A stretch of 64,000 nt of DNA from CAZHLD01 sp964533185 (GTDB lineage Bacteria > Acidobacteriota > Terriglobia > Acidiferrales > UBA7541), in assembly GCA_964533185.1 (NCBI GenBank), contig CAZHLD010000004.1, forward strand, positions 1-64,000, read 5' to 3'. Both the position numbers and the translations under genes were made by a program. Below are positions 35,511 to 43,345 of the stretch, piece by piece. A model generated the notes under the pieces. It was not told the origin of the DNA. It did no database searches and saw nothing but the letters and a program-made list of their open reading frames with translations. Positions within the stretch are counted from its first letter, which is position 1. The number at the start of each line of letters is the position of its first letter.

Positions 35511-36230
35511 ATGGTGCGGTTGAAGATCAACGGCCTGGCGGTGGAGATGGAAGAAGGGACGACGCTGCTTGAGGCCGCGCGCTTCATGGGCTTTCCTATA
35601 CCGACGCTTTGCCACGAAGACGGGCTGACGCCGTACGGCGCCTGCCGGCTTTGCCTGGTCGAGATTGGACAGGCGCCGCGCAGCAAGCTGGTGGCCTCTT
35701 GTACCTACCGGGTGGAAGAGGGCCTGCGCGTACGGACGCATTCGGAGCGGGTGGAACGGGCGCGGAAACTGTTGCTCGAGCTCTACGTCTCTACGTGCCC
35801 TGACTCAAAGCAAATACAGGATCTCGCGTCCGCGATGGGGTTGCGTGAGTGCCGGTACGAAGCCGAGCACGAGACCTGCATCCAGTGCGGCCTGTGCGTA
35901 CGCATGTGCGCCCAGCAGATGATGGCCGGCGCGATTGGTTTTGCCGGACGCGGGGTGTCGCGGCGCGTCGCACGGCCCTTCGATCGAACCAGCGAGCTCT
36001 GCCGCCAGTGCGGCGCGTGCCTCTCGATCTGCCCGGTGTGCGAGTTGCGCTGCCAGGGCCCGCAGGCAGAAACGACGCTGTGCAGCGGTTGTCTGAACTT
36101 CGCACCGGTGTGTTTCCAGAGCTACGACGATGCGATGTGTTTCCTCGACCCGTGCCACGCCTGCGAGCTGGCCGGGCCGTTCCGGCCGGATGTGCCAGTC
36201 AAACTCGACTCGGAGAAATCTGCCAAATAG
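35511..36230 (+). CDS. NuoG/HndD-N-terminal-like iron-sulfur protein without catalytic domain
   Basis: This 239-residue protein starts at ATG 35511 after an AGGAG site. It begins with a [2Fe-2S] domain (CHEDGLTPYGACRLC, about 34-48). Two ferredoxin motifs follow, CIQCGLCVRMC (about 123) and CRQCGACLSICP (about 164), and then a cysteine-rich tail with CSGCLN and CHACEL. The His-Cys3 cluster usual after the first domain in NuoG and HndD is not evident, and there is no H-cluster hydrogenase domain. The likely role is to carry electrons between the NuoF-like flavoprotein and an outside partner, probably the next gene product. Confidence 0.82.
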   Translation: MVRLKINGLAVEMEEGTTLLEAARFMGFPIPTLCHEDGLTPYGACRLCLVEIGQAPRSKLVASCTYRVEEGLRVRTHSERVERARKLLLELYVSTCPDSKQIQDLASAMGLRECRYEAEHETCIQCGLCVRMCAQQMMAGAIGFAGRGVSRRVARPFDRTSELCRQCGACLSICPVCELRCQGPQAETTLCSGCLNFAPVCFQSYDDAMCFLDPCHACELAGPFRPDVPVKLDSEKSAK

Positions 36231-36243
36231 CGGGAGAACTGCC

Positions 36244-37863
36244 ATGACCTATTCGCGCCTCAACTCCTCAGCTGCCACGCTGAGCAAGAATCGCACCGAG
36301 GATTCAATCAGCCCGTTCAGCGGGATGTGCACAACCTGTGTGGACGGCTGCATCGGCATGTGTGAGATCGGCAAATCTGCCTATCGTGGCGCTGAGATGA
36401 TCTACCCGCAGCCGTTCGGCATCATCACAACGGCATCGCAGAAGGACTACCCCGTCGATCTGTCGCATTTCACCATTCTGGGCCGGGCGTGCGGGGCCTG
36501 GGGCATCGAGCCCGATAGCAACAAGGCGCTCTTCCCGAATGTAGACCTCGAGACGACGATCGGGCGCGACCGCAGCATCCGCTGCAAGCTCCCGTTCGGG
36601 GTGGCGGCCATGGGCTCAACGAACGTGGCGAAAAACAACTGGCCGGGGCTGGCCGCGGGCGCGGCGATCACGGGGACACCCATTGCCATCGGCGAAAACG
36701 TTTGCGGCATGGATATGGGCGCCAAGTTCGAAAGCGGGCGCGTGATTTCCAGCCCGGAACTGGAATGGCGTATTCAGTGCTTCCGCGAATGGCAGACGGA
36801 AGGGTACGGCGAGATCTTCGTGCAGGCCAACGTGGAGGATACGCAGCTTGGCGTTCACGAGTATGCCATTCAGAAGCTCGGTGTCAGGGCTGTCGAATTG
36901 AAATGGGGCCAGGGCGCCAAAGACATTGGCGGCGAGGTGAAGGTCCGCGACCTTGAGAAGGCTCAGGAACTGCAGCGGCGTGGGTACATTGTGCTCCCTA
37001 ATCCTTCCGACTCCGTGGTAATTGAAGCGTTCAAGCGGGGGAGCTTCCACGAGTTCGAACGCCACTCGCGCGTCGGTATGGTAGAGAAGGATGCGTTTTT
37101 GAAGCGGGTCGAGCAGCTTCGCAAGCTGGGAGCGAAATACGTCTCCCTCAAGACGGGAGCGTATCGTCCGGCGGACCTGGCGCGCGCAGTGAAGTTTGCT
37201 TCCCTGGCCGAGCTCGATCTGCTTACGGTGGATGCGGCAGGCGGCGGCACCGGCATGAGCCCCTGGCGGATGATGAATGAATGGGGCGTGCCCGGAATCG
37301 AGCTGCATTCGCTCTTGCGCGAATACTGCGAGCGGCTGGCAAATAAAGGAGAATACGTGCCGCCAATCGCTCTGGCTGGCGGCTTCACCTTCGAAGACCA
37401 GATCTTCAAGGGATTCGCGCTGGCCGCGCCCTATGTGAAAATGATCGCCTGGGCGCGGAGCCCGCTCGCCGCGGCCATGGTGGCCAAGACGATTGGAAAG
37501 TCAATCGAGGACCGCGATCTACCGATCTACATCCAGCGCTTTGGCCTGTCGGTGGACGAAATCTTTGTGACCGCGCCTGAGTTACGGCAACGCTTCGGCG
37601 ACCGGTTCTCGAAGTTGCCCGTTGGCGCCATCGGCATCTACACCTACTATCAGCGCGTCGCGCAGGGTTTGCGCCAGTTGATGGCCGGCGCGCGCAAATT
37701 CGCTCTGCAGTACATCACACGCGACGACATCGCCGCCCTGACCCCCGAGGCCAGCCGGATCAGCGGCATCCCGCTCGTCACGCACGTGGACCGCGAAGAA
37801 GTGAACCACATCCTGTGCGAGACCGAGCGGGAGACGGTCGAAAAGGTTTTCGAGATCCATTAA
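36244..37863 (+). CDS. FMN-binding glutamate-synthase-domain (GltB2-like) protein
   Basis: The 539-residue product has the FMN-barrel fold of glutamate synthase. KWGQGAKDIGGEVK, the catalytic-type DAAGGGTGMSPW and the following LAGGFTFEDQIFKGFALAA are recognisable. The glutaminase and GXGXG domains of full glutamate synthase are absent, and so is the usual CxxxxxC-type 3Fe-4S motif after the barrel. Near the N-terminus it has an unusual cysteine set (CTTCVDGCIGMC, about 29-40) that could hold a cluster. It follows the iron-sulfur gene by 13 nt and shares its operon. It may be an electron acceptor or a special glutamate synthase. Confidence 0.82.
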   Translation: MTYSRLNSSAATLSKNRTEDSISPFSGMCTTCVDGCIGMCEIGKSAYRGAEMIYPQPFGIITTASQKDYPVDLSHFTILGRACGAWGIEPDSNKALFPNVDLETTIGRDRSIRCKLPFGVAAMGSTNVAKNNWPGLAAGAAITGTPIAIGENVCGMDMGAKFESGRVISSPELEWRIQCFREWQTEGYGEIFVQANVEDTQLGVHEYAIQKLGVRAVELKWGQGAKDIGGEVKVRDLEKAQELQRRGYIVLPNPSDSVVIEAFKRGSFHEFERHSRVGMVEKDAFLKRVEQLRKLGAKYVSLKTGAYRPADLARAVKFASLAELDLLTVDAAGGGTGMSPWRMMNEWGVPGIELHSLLREYCERLANKGEYVPPIALAGGFTFEDQIFKGFALAAPYVKMIAWARSPLAAAMVAKTIGKSIEDRDLPIYIQRFGLSVDEIFVTAPELRQRFGDRFSKLPVGAIGIYTYYQRVAQGLRQLMAGARKFALQYITRDDIAALTPEASRISGIPLVTHVDREEVNHILCETERETVEKVFEIH

Positions 37864-38210
37864 TGACACCCAGGTTGGTAGAAGAGGCCGGCAGGATTCG
37901 ACGTGAACCCTTGCAATGACGCATGCTCTAACTTGCTCACGCTTCGCTTGGGTGAACTTGCGCGCTTGGTGAGCGCAGAGGTGTGAACTGCCCCGCTGCC
38001 TAACCGTGCTTTTTCCAGGGTTCGCCAAAGTCCCCGCTGAGCAAGCTTCTGGTGACACCGACGTCCAAATTTGGATGCGGGTCCCAGATCCTGAATTGAG
38101 CCCCCCCTTACAAATCAAGTATCCATCTCGCGTTTTCTTGAGCGGCTGGAGGAAGAGGTCTCAATGTCGGCCGATGGGGCCTTCAGAAAAGAAACTGCAA
38201 CGGTTTGCAG
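37864..38210. other. 347-nt gap without a gene
   Basis: This stretch lies between the plus-strand redox operon and the minus-strand element genes. I see no supported frame and no strong hairpin with a T-tract. It may be the left border of the decayed integrative element at 38.2-42.3 kb, but no repeat of the tRNA-Leu sequence is found here. Confidence 0.4.
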
Positions 38211-38408
38211 CTATTTCCTGCGGCGTCCTAGCTGAAGTACATACCCACACTCCAAGCACTTGAACCTGTGTCGGTGACCGTATTTGGCGCGAGCCTGTTC
38301 CCGTTTGAACTTTCCGAGGCAAATGGACGAACAGAACCGTGATCGGCTGGGCGAAAGTGTGATCCCGCAACTTGCGCAGTGTTTCGTGGACGTGGCAATT
38401 GTATTCAT
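38211..38408 (-). CDS. small zinc-finger-like hypothetical protein
   Basis: The 65-residue frame encodes a basic protein with paired knuckles (CASCG near residue 11, FCSSIC near 27, CLECG near 50), consistent with one or two zinc sites, and a basic tail. It lies 60 nt downstream of the helicase-like gene on the same strand. It is short and lacks a clear ribosome site, so it could be spurious. The spacing of the cysteines supports a real product, perhaps a DNA-binding accessory of the element. Confidence 0.4.
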   Translation of the reverse strand: MNTIATSTKHCASCGITLSPSRSRFCSSICLGKFKREQARAKYGHRHRFKCLECGYVLQLGRRRK

Positions 38409-38467
38409 CGGCTAAGGTTCTTCACACTCAGAAGCGCGAATCATGCGAAGCACGAAGTGCCTTCATC

Positions 38468-40672
38468 TCAACAACTTGACGATTCGCAGGATTCGCCCTG
38501 ACGAGCTGGGAAATAGGTTCGCCTAGTCCTTCCACCCGTGCTTTTCTCCTCCTCCCACAGAACTTGGTGGGAGCGCTCGAGTTCTACCAAAGCCGCGTTG
38601 AATCGAGCAGCCGACCAACTCTTCATCATGCGTTGATAGTGGCTGCGCTCCCTCCCGGGGTGGTGTCTGAGTTTTTGCAGAAGTTTTTCTGCGTCCAACA
38701 ACACGGGCTCCCGTCTCTCGATATGGCGGAAGAGGCGAAGCGCCTGCTGGCGAAATCTCTCTACGATGGAAATGGCAATTAACGCGTGCCTGATTGACAC
38801 GTGAAGGGAGGCCTTGAGCTTTCGTAAAAGGTGTTCGCCGGCGGCAATAAGGTGAGCCACCTTTTGGGCGTGAGTGTGATAGCAAACATATCCAACTGAT
38901 GTTATCGTATCTTTCGGTTCAACGATGTTCACGCGCTCGCCTTTCAAAAACGGCGCGATTTGGTACCCGTAATTCAAGAACCGTTCTTCCACACCGTCTT
39001 CCAATTCCACGCAAACGTCTCCCAGCGAGCGGAAGCTGCGTAGCTCGGCCAACAGTCCATTCTTTAGTTGTTCATCGCCGACCTTAGGAGATGGTATTGA
39101 GAAGTCCAAATCGGGTGCGCAGAATAGAATTCTGCTGAAGAGACCGCCAAACATGTCGTCTTCCTTGGCCGCGGCCCTCAGAGCCTCGACGTTTGTAGTT
39201 CCCCAAAGAGACAAAGCAGGACTTCGCACGTCGACACTTTGGCCTCGCGTTCTACGGTACAGGATGGGGTGACAGTCGATTGCCTTGATCAGGTTCTCGC
39301 GCGCAGCCCGCATGTGCTCGCGACCAAAGTCCTTCAACAGCCCGCCAAATTCGTCATAGTCGGCAATCCCGGCTGGCTCGTATTCAAGTGCCTCCATCAG
39401 CCCTTCGACGCTTGACTGTGTTGCAATAATGATCTTGGGACGGCCGGCCCTTTCCATCCGGTCGACCTTAGTCTGGATGGCATTCGCTTCCTCACCTTGC
39501 TCATCCTTGTCGCTCTTCTTGAGTGCATTTAGTTCCCTGCGGAGGCATTCGATCTCCTTGTTATATTGAGCTTCTTCCTCTTCTTCGATCACCTCTGTTA
39601 ATCCGCGCGCAAATAGAGTAGGAAGAGTCTTTCCCGTACCCTGTATCCCGACAATAACGCCTGCGATTGTTGGACGAAGTCTAGTGGGAGTCTGGAGTTT
39701 CCCCGCGAGGACGCCGGCCATCAAAGCTAAACAGATAAGAACGTGATAATCATTTGGGACTGAGGAAAGCTTGCCAGAGGCGTATTTGATGTACTCACCG
39801 AGGAATCCCTCTGGCGGTTGAATTCGAACAAGCTCTTCTTCCTCGGGCGACAGGACTTGTAGAGGGCGGTTAGACAGGAACCGCAGCGCTGTCTCAAGAA
39901 TGTCAAGAATGTAGGTGGCGCCATGTCTGGCGGCGGCATCGTCTGGGCCGCTGATGCCGGGCTCGGGCGGAAGTTCAGCGATACTGACCAGTGCTCCTTG
40001 CCCTTCCAACCAACCGGCCAACTGGCGGCGGGCTTCCTGAACATCCCGGTTTGTTCTGGCGTTTGAATCGAAAAGGAGAATGACCCCTCTTCCGCGCCAG
40101 ATCATCCTTCGCAAGTCCGGGATCACTCCCTTTACCGTCTGAGTGCCGCCTTTTGGCGCGGGGGTTTTCCCGATTCGCCCGCGCCAGGACCACACGCCTG
40201 GCAAGCCGATGGGCAGGAAGTGAGGCATTTCAGCCGCATCGCCCAGCCCGTTCCATGCAACAGCCCACATGGCCAATGTTTTCTTCTCTCCCTCGACAAT
40301 CAGAATCGGCATTTTGATTTGCTCGAGCCAAGGACCGATCTGTCCCGGCGGAAAATACACGCGATTTCCGGCCCCGGCCGCGGAGATGTACTTTCTTCTT
40401 TCGACTACTCTCTCCCCAGATTGCTCTAGATCGGAAGAATCGCGGCGCAGTCGATAGGTTACATTCCGGCCCGTGATTGGATCTGGGAATGGGAAAACGG
40501 TCCCGGAGTAGCTGCCTCCTCGACCATTGACACCGAAAAGTTCCCGCGCCTCCGAGTCCGAGACCCTGCGGAGACACGCCGCAACCGCTACCTCACGCGG
40601 AATGAAGCACCGTTCCAGGGAAGCGAAGTCACTTTGATCGAGATCCCGGCCTACTTGAATTGTGTCAGTCAT
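38468..40672 (-). CDS. TOPRIM/DUF3987-type primase-helicase of an integrated element
   Basis: This 734-residue protein starts at ATG 40672, overlapping the end of the HTH gene. The N-terminal third looks like a DUF3854/TOPRIM-type domain (PILIVEGEKKTLAMWA and GVILLFDSNARTNRDVQ). The middle holds a P-loop NTPase resembling DUF3987 (GVIVGIQGTGKTLPTLFARG), followed by an acidic coiled stretch, IIIATQSSVEGLM and DYDEFGGLLKDF. Proteins of this build replicate plasmids, phages and integrative elements. Codon use is less GC-biased than in the chromosomal genes to the right. Origin and integrase were not found. Confidence 0.78.
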   Translation of the reverse strand: MTDTIQVGRDLDQSDFASLERCFIPREVAVAACLRRVSDSEARELFGVNGRGGSYSGTVFPFPDPITGRNVTYRLRRDSSDLEQSGERVVERRKYISAAGAGNRVYFPPGQIGPWLEQIKMPILIVEGEKKTLAMWAVAWNGLGDAAEMPHFLPIGLPGVWSWRGRIGKTPAPKGGTQTVKGVIPDLRRMIWRGRGVILLFDSNARTNRDVQEARRQLAGWLEGQGALVSIAELPPEPGISGPDDAAARHGATYILDILETALRFLSNRPLQVLSPEEEELVRIQPPEGFLGEYIKYASGKLSSVPNDYHVLICLALMAGVLAGKLQTPTRLRPTIAGVIVGIQGTGKTLPTLFARGLTEVIEEEEEAQYNKEIECLRRELNALKKSDKDEQGEEANAIQTKVDRMERAGRPKIIIATQSSVEGLMEALEYEPAGIADYDEFGGLLKDFGREHMRAARENLIKAIDCHPILYRRTRGQSVDVRSPALSLWGTTNVEALRAAAKEDDMFGGLFSRILFCAPDLDFSIPSPKVGDEQLKNGLLAELRSFRSLGDVCVELEDGVEERFLNYGYQIAPFLKGERVNIVEPKDTITSVGYVCYHTHAQKVAHLIAAGEHLLRKLKASLHVSIRHALIAISIVERFRQQALRLFRHIERREPVLLDAEKLLQKLRHHPGRERSHYQRMMKSWSAARFNAALVELERSHQVLWEEEKSTGGRTRRTYFPARQGESCESSSC

Positions 40673-40880
40673 TGTTTCGCTCCGTGACGGGAGTTTTCTT
40701 GTGAGGTGATGGATGGTCGCGCCGGGCAAAAACTTCGACAGCTGCACGCGGTATGAGCCGTTTCCGGCCCAATCGGCGCGAGGGCAAACTCCCGGCGCTC
40801 AAAAGGTAGTCGAGCTGGCGAATTGATATAGAAAGTATTTCCGCGGATTCCTTTCGGGTGAAGAGTAGTTTCTCGGTCAT
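40665..40880 (-). CDS. excisionase-like helix-turn-helix protein
   Basis: The 71-residue product starts at ATG 40880 after an excellent ribosome site (AAGGAGGGGAC). It has a winged-helix/MerR-like pattern typical of excisionases: LFTRKESAEILSISIRQLDY, then SAGSLPSRRLGRKRLIPRAA. Such proteins direct excision of integrated elements or regulate early genes. Its stop overlaps the start of the helicase gene by 8 nt, so the two form one operon. It is divergent from the hypothetical gene at 40904. Confidence 0.8.
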   Translation of the reverse strand: MTEKLLFTRKESAEILSISIRQLDYLLSAGSLPSRRLGRKRLIPRAAVEVFARRDHPSPHKKTPVTERNND

Positions 40881-40903
40881 GTCCCCTCCTTGCAGGAACG
40901 CGC

Positions 40904-41311
40904 TTGAATGTGCGCATCGCCTCATCCATGATTGTCTTTCAACCAATGGGACAATCGCTGCTAAGTGACGAGGAATGTGTGATCTGGCTTCGGGAGGCGC
41001 TCCTTGCGCTTGGGGAAAAGCTCGAACGTACTCCCTCCTCGCTCTGGACACCAACTGGAAGCATCCAGGGTCGTAGTTTTCGCGCTACGGTCTACCTGTA
41101 CTCAGACTACGAAAAGGATTCGGGCCTATGTGTGCAACTTCGCCTGCGGAAGAGGGGGCCAGGTCGGCACCGCGACCGCTACATTTATTTCAGAAGGGAG
41201 AAATCAGGTCGGCGCCTCCGCCATGCTAGGACGTGGAGAGCTTTGGGAGGGCGAATAGAGTCTAGAAAGGCGTCGTCCCATCGCAAGCTCTCGTTGATCA
41301 GACTAAGCTGA
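40904..41311 (+). CDS. hypothetical protein of the element
   Basis: This is a 135-residue frame with no recognised family. The middle reads like a folded protein (EECVIWLREALLALGEKLER, ATVYLYSDYEKDSGLCVQLR). The C-terminal 40 residues are very basic and arginine-rich, and the true frame may be lost there: a different frame from about 41261 reads smoothly into the next gene. Start 40904 or 40928 is possible. A frameshift joining this and the next gene cannot be excluded. Confidence 0.4.
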   Translation: MNVRIASSMIVFQPMGQSLLSDEECVIWLREALLALGEKLERTPSSLWTPTGSIQGRSFRATVYLYSDYEKDSGLCVQLRLRKRGPGRHRDRYIYFRREKSGRRLRHARTWRALGGRIESRKASSHRKLSLIRLS

Positions 41312-41346
41312 GATATTTTTGGGTTTCACAGGTTCCGCCAGATGAT

Positions 41347-42042
41347 TTGCGCGCACAGCTGATTTTTGCGCTCGCGCAATTGGGGTTGGTCGAAACTCAT
41401 TCGAGCGAGATCTTCTGGCTTGGGGAATACATACGAAGCTTTCGGTTTCGGAAACACTATCCTGAGGACATTTCAAAGTCAGAGCGCAAACAAGCGAGAC
41501 ACGCCATTGCTCATGTGGTGGCCCACGTCCTTACAGAACACTGGTCTTTTCCTGAAGACTATCGCGCATTCCGTGAGTACCTCGCGAATGCTGTCCGAAG
41601 GGCCGCAAGAGAGTATTTTGGCAAACCCTTCCCGGTACAGAGCGAGGAGTTGGAAGCAGCAGACACTTTTCACTATGTCCCAGACTACGCGGTTGAAGCT
41701 GCAAAAAGTACGGACGAACGCAAACTGGCACGGACTCGCACCTGTTCGATCTGTACGAAAGAACCCCTGTCGAAGGAGTCTTATAACGTACAGGAAGCAG
41801 CAAGAATCCTTGGCACAAGCAAAGGATATGATTATAGACTTTGTCTTCAGGGTAGGATCCAAGCGAGAAGCCACCCAGTCCGGATCACCAGTTCAGGGCT
41901 TGAGCGCATCCGTTCATTGCAGGAAGTAAAGCATGCCCGAAAAAAGGAGATTCAAGAGTTTCTAAAAGCTGGCAAGAGAAGAGACGCTGCTAGAAAGGCC
42001 GTCTACAGGAAATATGTGCGAATGCCGGCCATTGTCATTTAG
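41347..42042 (+). CDS. hypothetical protein with C-terminal HTH-like segment
   Basis: The frame is assigned from a TTG at 41347 (231 residues), but protein-like sequence continues in frame upstream to a stop at about 41259 (including TKLRYFWVSQVPPDDL). The real start is therefore uncertain, or the gene is a fragment. The N-terminal half is helical (ISKSERKQARHAIAHVVAHV). Residues about 145-190 resemble a MerR/excisionase-type helix-turn-helix (YNVQEAARILGTSKGYDYRL). It lies between the helicase operon and the tRNA-Leu piece and probably belongs to the same element. Confidence 0.5.
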   Translation: MRAQLIFALAQLGLVETHSSEIFWLGEYIRSFRFRKHYPEDISKSERKQARHAIAHVVAHVLTEHWSFPEDYRAFREYLANAVRRAAREYFGKPFPVQSEELEAADTFHYVPDYAVEAAKSTDERKLARTRTCSICTKEPLSKESYNVQEAARILGTSKGYDYRLCLQGRIQARSHPVRITSSGLERIRSLQEVKHARKKEIQEFLKAGKRRDAARKAVYRKYVRMPAIVI

Positions 42043-42177
42043 CATCTGGTGTCAGTTGGTTTTGCTTCTTCGTGCATTGGGGTGCGCCCCCATGCAGTTG
42101 GACCGTGCCACGGAACCGGCATGGATACAAGGAGATTGCGTGTTTGTTCGTCCTCACGCGCACCAGTGCATTGTCGT

Positions 42178-42254
42178 GCAAGATGGCGGGAATCGAGACT
42201 CAAAATCTCGTGGCCCACAAGGCCGTGGGGGTTCAAGTCCCTCCTCCAGCACCA
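42178..42254 (+). tRNA. tRNA-Leu(CAA), 3' part only; decayed or att copy
   Basis: The anticodon arm GAGA-CTCAAAA-TCTC (from 42195), a long variable arm (GGCCCACAAGGCC), the T-arm with TTCAAGT and the acceptor end CTCCAGC-ACCA (42244-42254) match a tRNA-Leu with CAA anticodon. The 5' acceptor strand (expected GCTGGAG) and most of the D-arm are missing; only a D-arm-like ATGGCGGGAAT remains. It cannot be functional alone. It marks the right border of the element genes and looks like an attachment-site remnant. Confidence 0.7.
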
Positions 42255-42357
42255 TCCCCCTGTACCAGGATGACACACAGTGAAAACCGGGCGAAGATTC
42301 CCCTTGCGCCCGATAATTCCCCATGCGTAAGATACGCGCTCAAAGAGGTCGCATCCG

Positions 42358-42786
42358 GTGCCAAAAGAGAAACCCAAGGTCGCCATCGGCCAGGTGATTC
42401 GCACTTACCGCGGTCAGCGCGGACTCTCGCAGGGCGATATCGAGCGCCGCACCGGCCTGCTGCGCTGCTATCTGTCCCGCGTTGAAAACGGCCACACCGT
42501 GCCCTCTCTTGAAACATTGGCCAAAATCGCCGAGGCCATGGAGATCACCCTCGCCGACTTCTTCCCCGGCACCGAAACGCCCCGCGACCGCGACACGCAA
42601 AAAATGCTCGGCGAGCTCTCCGACGACGAAATTCGCTTCCTCTCCGAAATTAAGAAGCACAGCTCCGGCCTCACCGACGGCGACAAGCACCTGGTCCTGG
42701 CCATGATCCGCAAAATGGCCAGCGTCCCTCCGCCGCCTCCCACGCGCAGCAAGGCCGCTGCCGCCCAGCGCCGCCCACTCTATTAA
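42358..42786 (+). CDS. XRE-family transcriptional regulator
   Basis: This 142-residue protein starts with GTG at 42358. The N-terminal helix-turn-helix is clear (IGQVIRTYRGQRGLSQGDIE, then LLRCYLSRVENGHTVPSLET), and a short C-terminal region ends in a proline-rich tail. It resembles small XRE regulators that sit alone in acidobacterial and delta-proteobacterial genomes. No partner gene is adjacent: upstream is the tRNA-Leu piece, and the thioesterase downstream is on the opposite strand. Its target is unknown. Confidence 0.82.
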   Translation: MPKEKPKVAIGQVIRTYRGQRGLSQGDIERRTGLLRCYLSRVENGHTVPSLETLAKIAEAMEITLADFFPGTETPRDRDTQKMLGELSDDEIRFLSEIKKHSSGLTDGDKHLVLAMIRKMASVPPPPPTRSKAAAAQRRPLY

Positions 42787-42922
42787 AGTTTTTCAGTTGG
42801 AATCTCTATCTGATTACTGAGGACTGCTTGCTCGTCTTGCTATCGCGGCCGGCGCTGTGCCGGGCACTCCTGCGGTTGTCATTCCGAGCGAAGCGAGGAA
42901 TCTGCTTTTTCTTTATCCGTGT
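42787..42922. repeat. convergent intergenic region with two small palindromic repeats
   Basis: Two short repeat units occur here. The first is a GCCGGCGCTGTGCCGGGC hairpin at about 42848-42865, similar to GCCGGC-TCTGT-GCCGGC at 59435-59451. The second is ATTCCGAGCGAAGCGAGGAAT at 42880-42901, of the same class as 4109-4131. Both may act as REP-like elements between convergent genes. Confidence 0.6.
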
Positions 42923-43345
42923 CTATCCGTGTGCATCCGTGATCTCTCGGGCCTTCTCTTGGAACCTCGAATACTCCACAATCGCCCGGAACACCCGCCC
43001 TCGCCCGATCACTTCCTCCCCCGCCCGCGCTTCCACTTCAAACGTCAGAAACTTCTCGCCGATCTTCACCAGCCGCGCTGTCGCCGTCACTTTCGTTCCC
43101 GCCGGCACAGCCTTCAGGTGATCCACTTCAATCCGCGTCCCTACCGACATCGACCCGGCCGCCAGCGCCGGTTGCACCGCCTTTGCCGCGGCTACTTCCA
43201 TCATTCCAATCATCGCCGGTGTGGAGAAAACGGCCGGCAGCCGGGGGTCATACGCCGCAATCGTCCATTCCCGCGGCACCACTTTCTCAACCTTGCCTTC
43301 TAATCCCGGCGCCAGTGTCGGCTTTTCCGACGGTGCGCTGCTCAC
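42923..43345 (-). CDS. hotdog-fold thioesterase (FlK-like)
   Basis: This is about 140 residues from a GTG at 43345 that overlaps the stop of the upstream gene (GTGA), so translation is probably coupled. The family pattern is present: YDPRLPAVFSTPAMIGMME, ALAAGSMSVGTRIEVDHL and AVPAGTKVTATARLV. These are typical of fluoroacetyl-CoA thioesterase-like proteins, which hydrolyse small acyl-CoA esters. The specific threonine, glutamate and histidine triad cannot be confirmed, so the substrate is open. Confidence 0.75.
   Translation of the reverse strand: MSSAPSEKPTLAPGLEGKVEKVVPREWTIAAYDPRLPAVFSTPAMIGMMEVAAAKAVQPALAAGSMSVGTRIEVDHLKAVPAGTKVTATARLVKIGEKFLTFEVEARAGEEVIGRGRVFRAIVEYSRFQEKAREITDAHG

Noticed and set aside
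33583..36230. Hydrogenase (HydABC/HndABCD) operon
   Set aside because: The H-cluster catalytic domain is absent from the NuoG-like subunit, and no NiFe hydrogenase gene is present.
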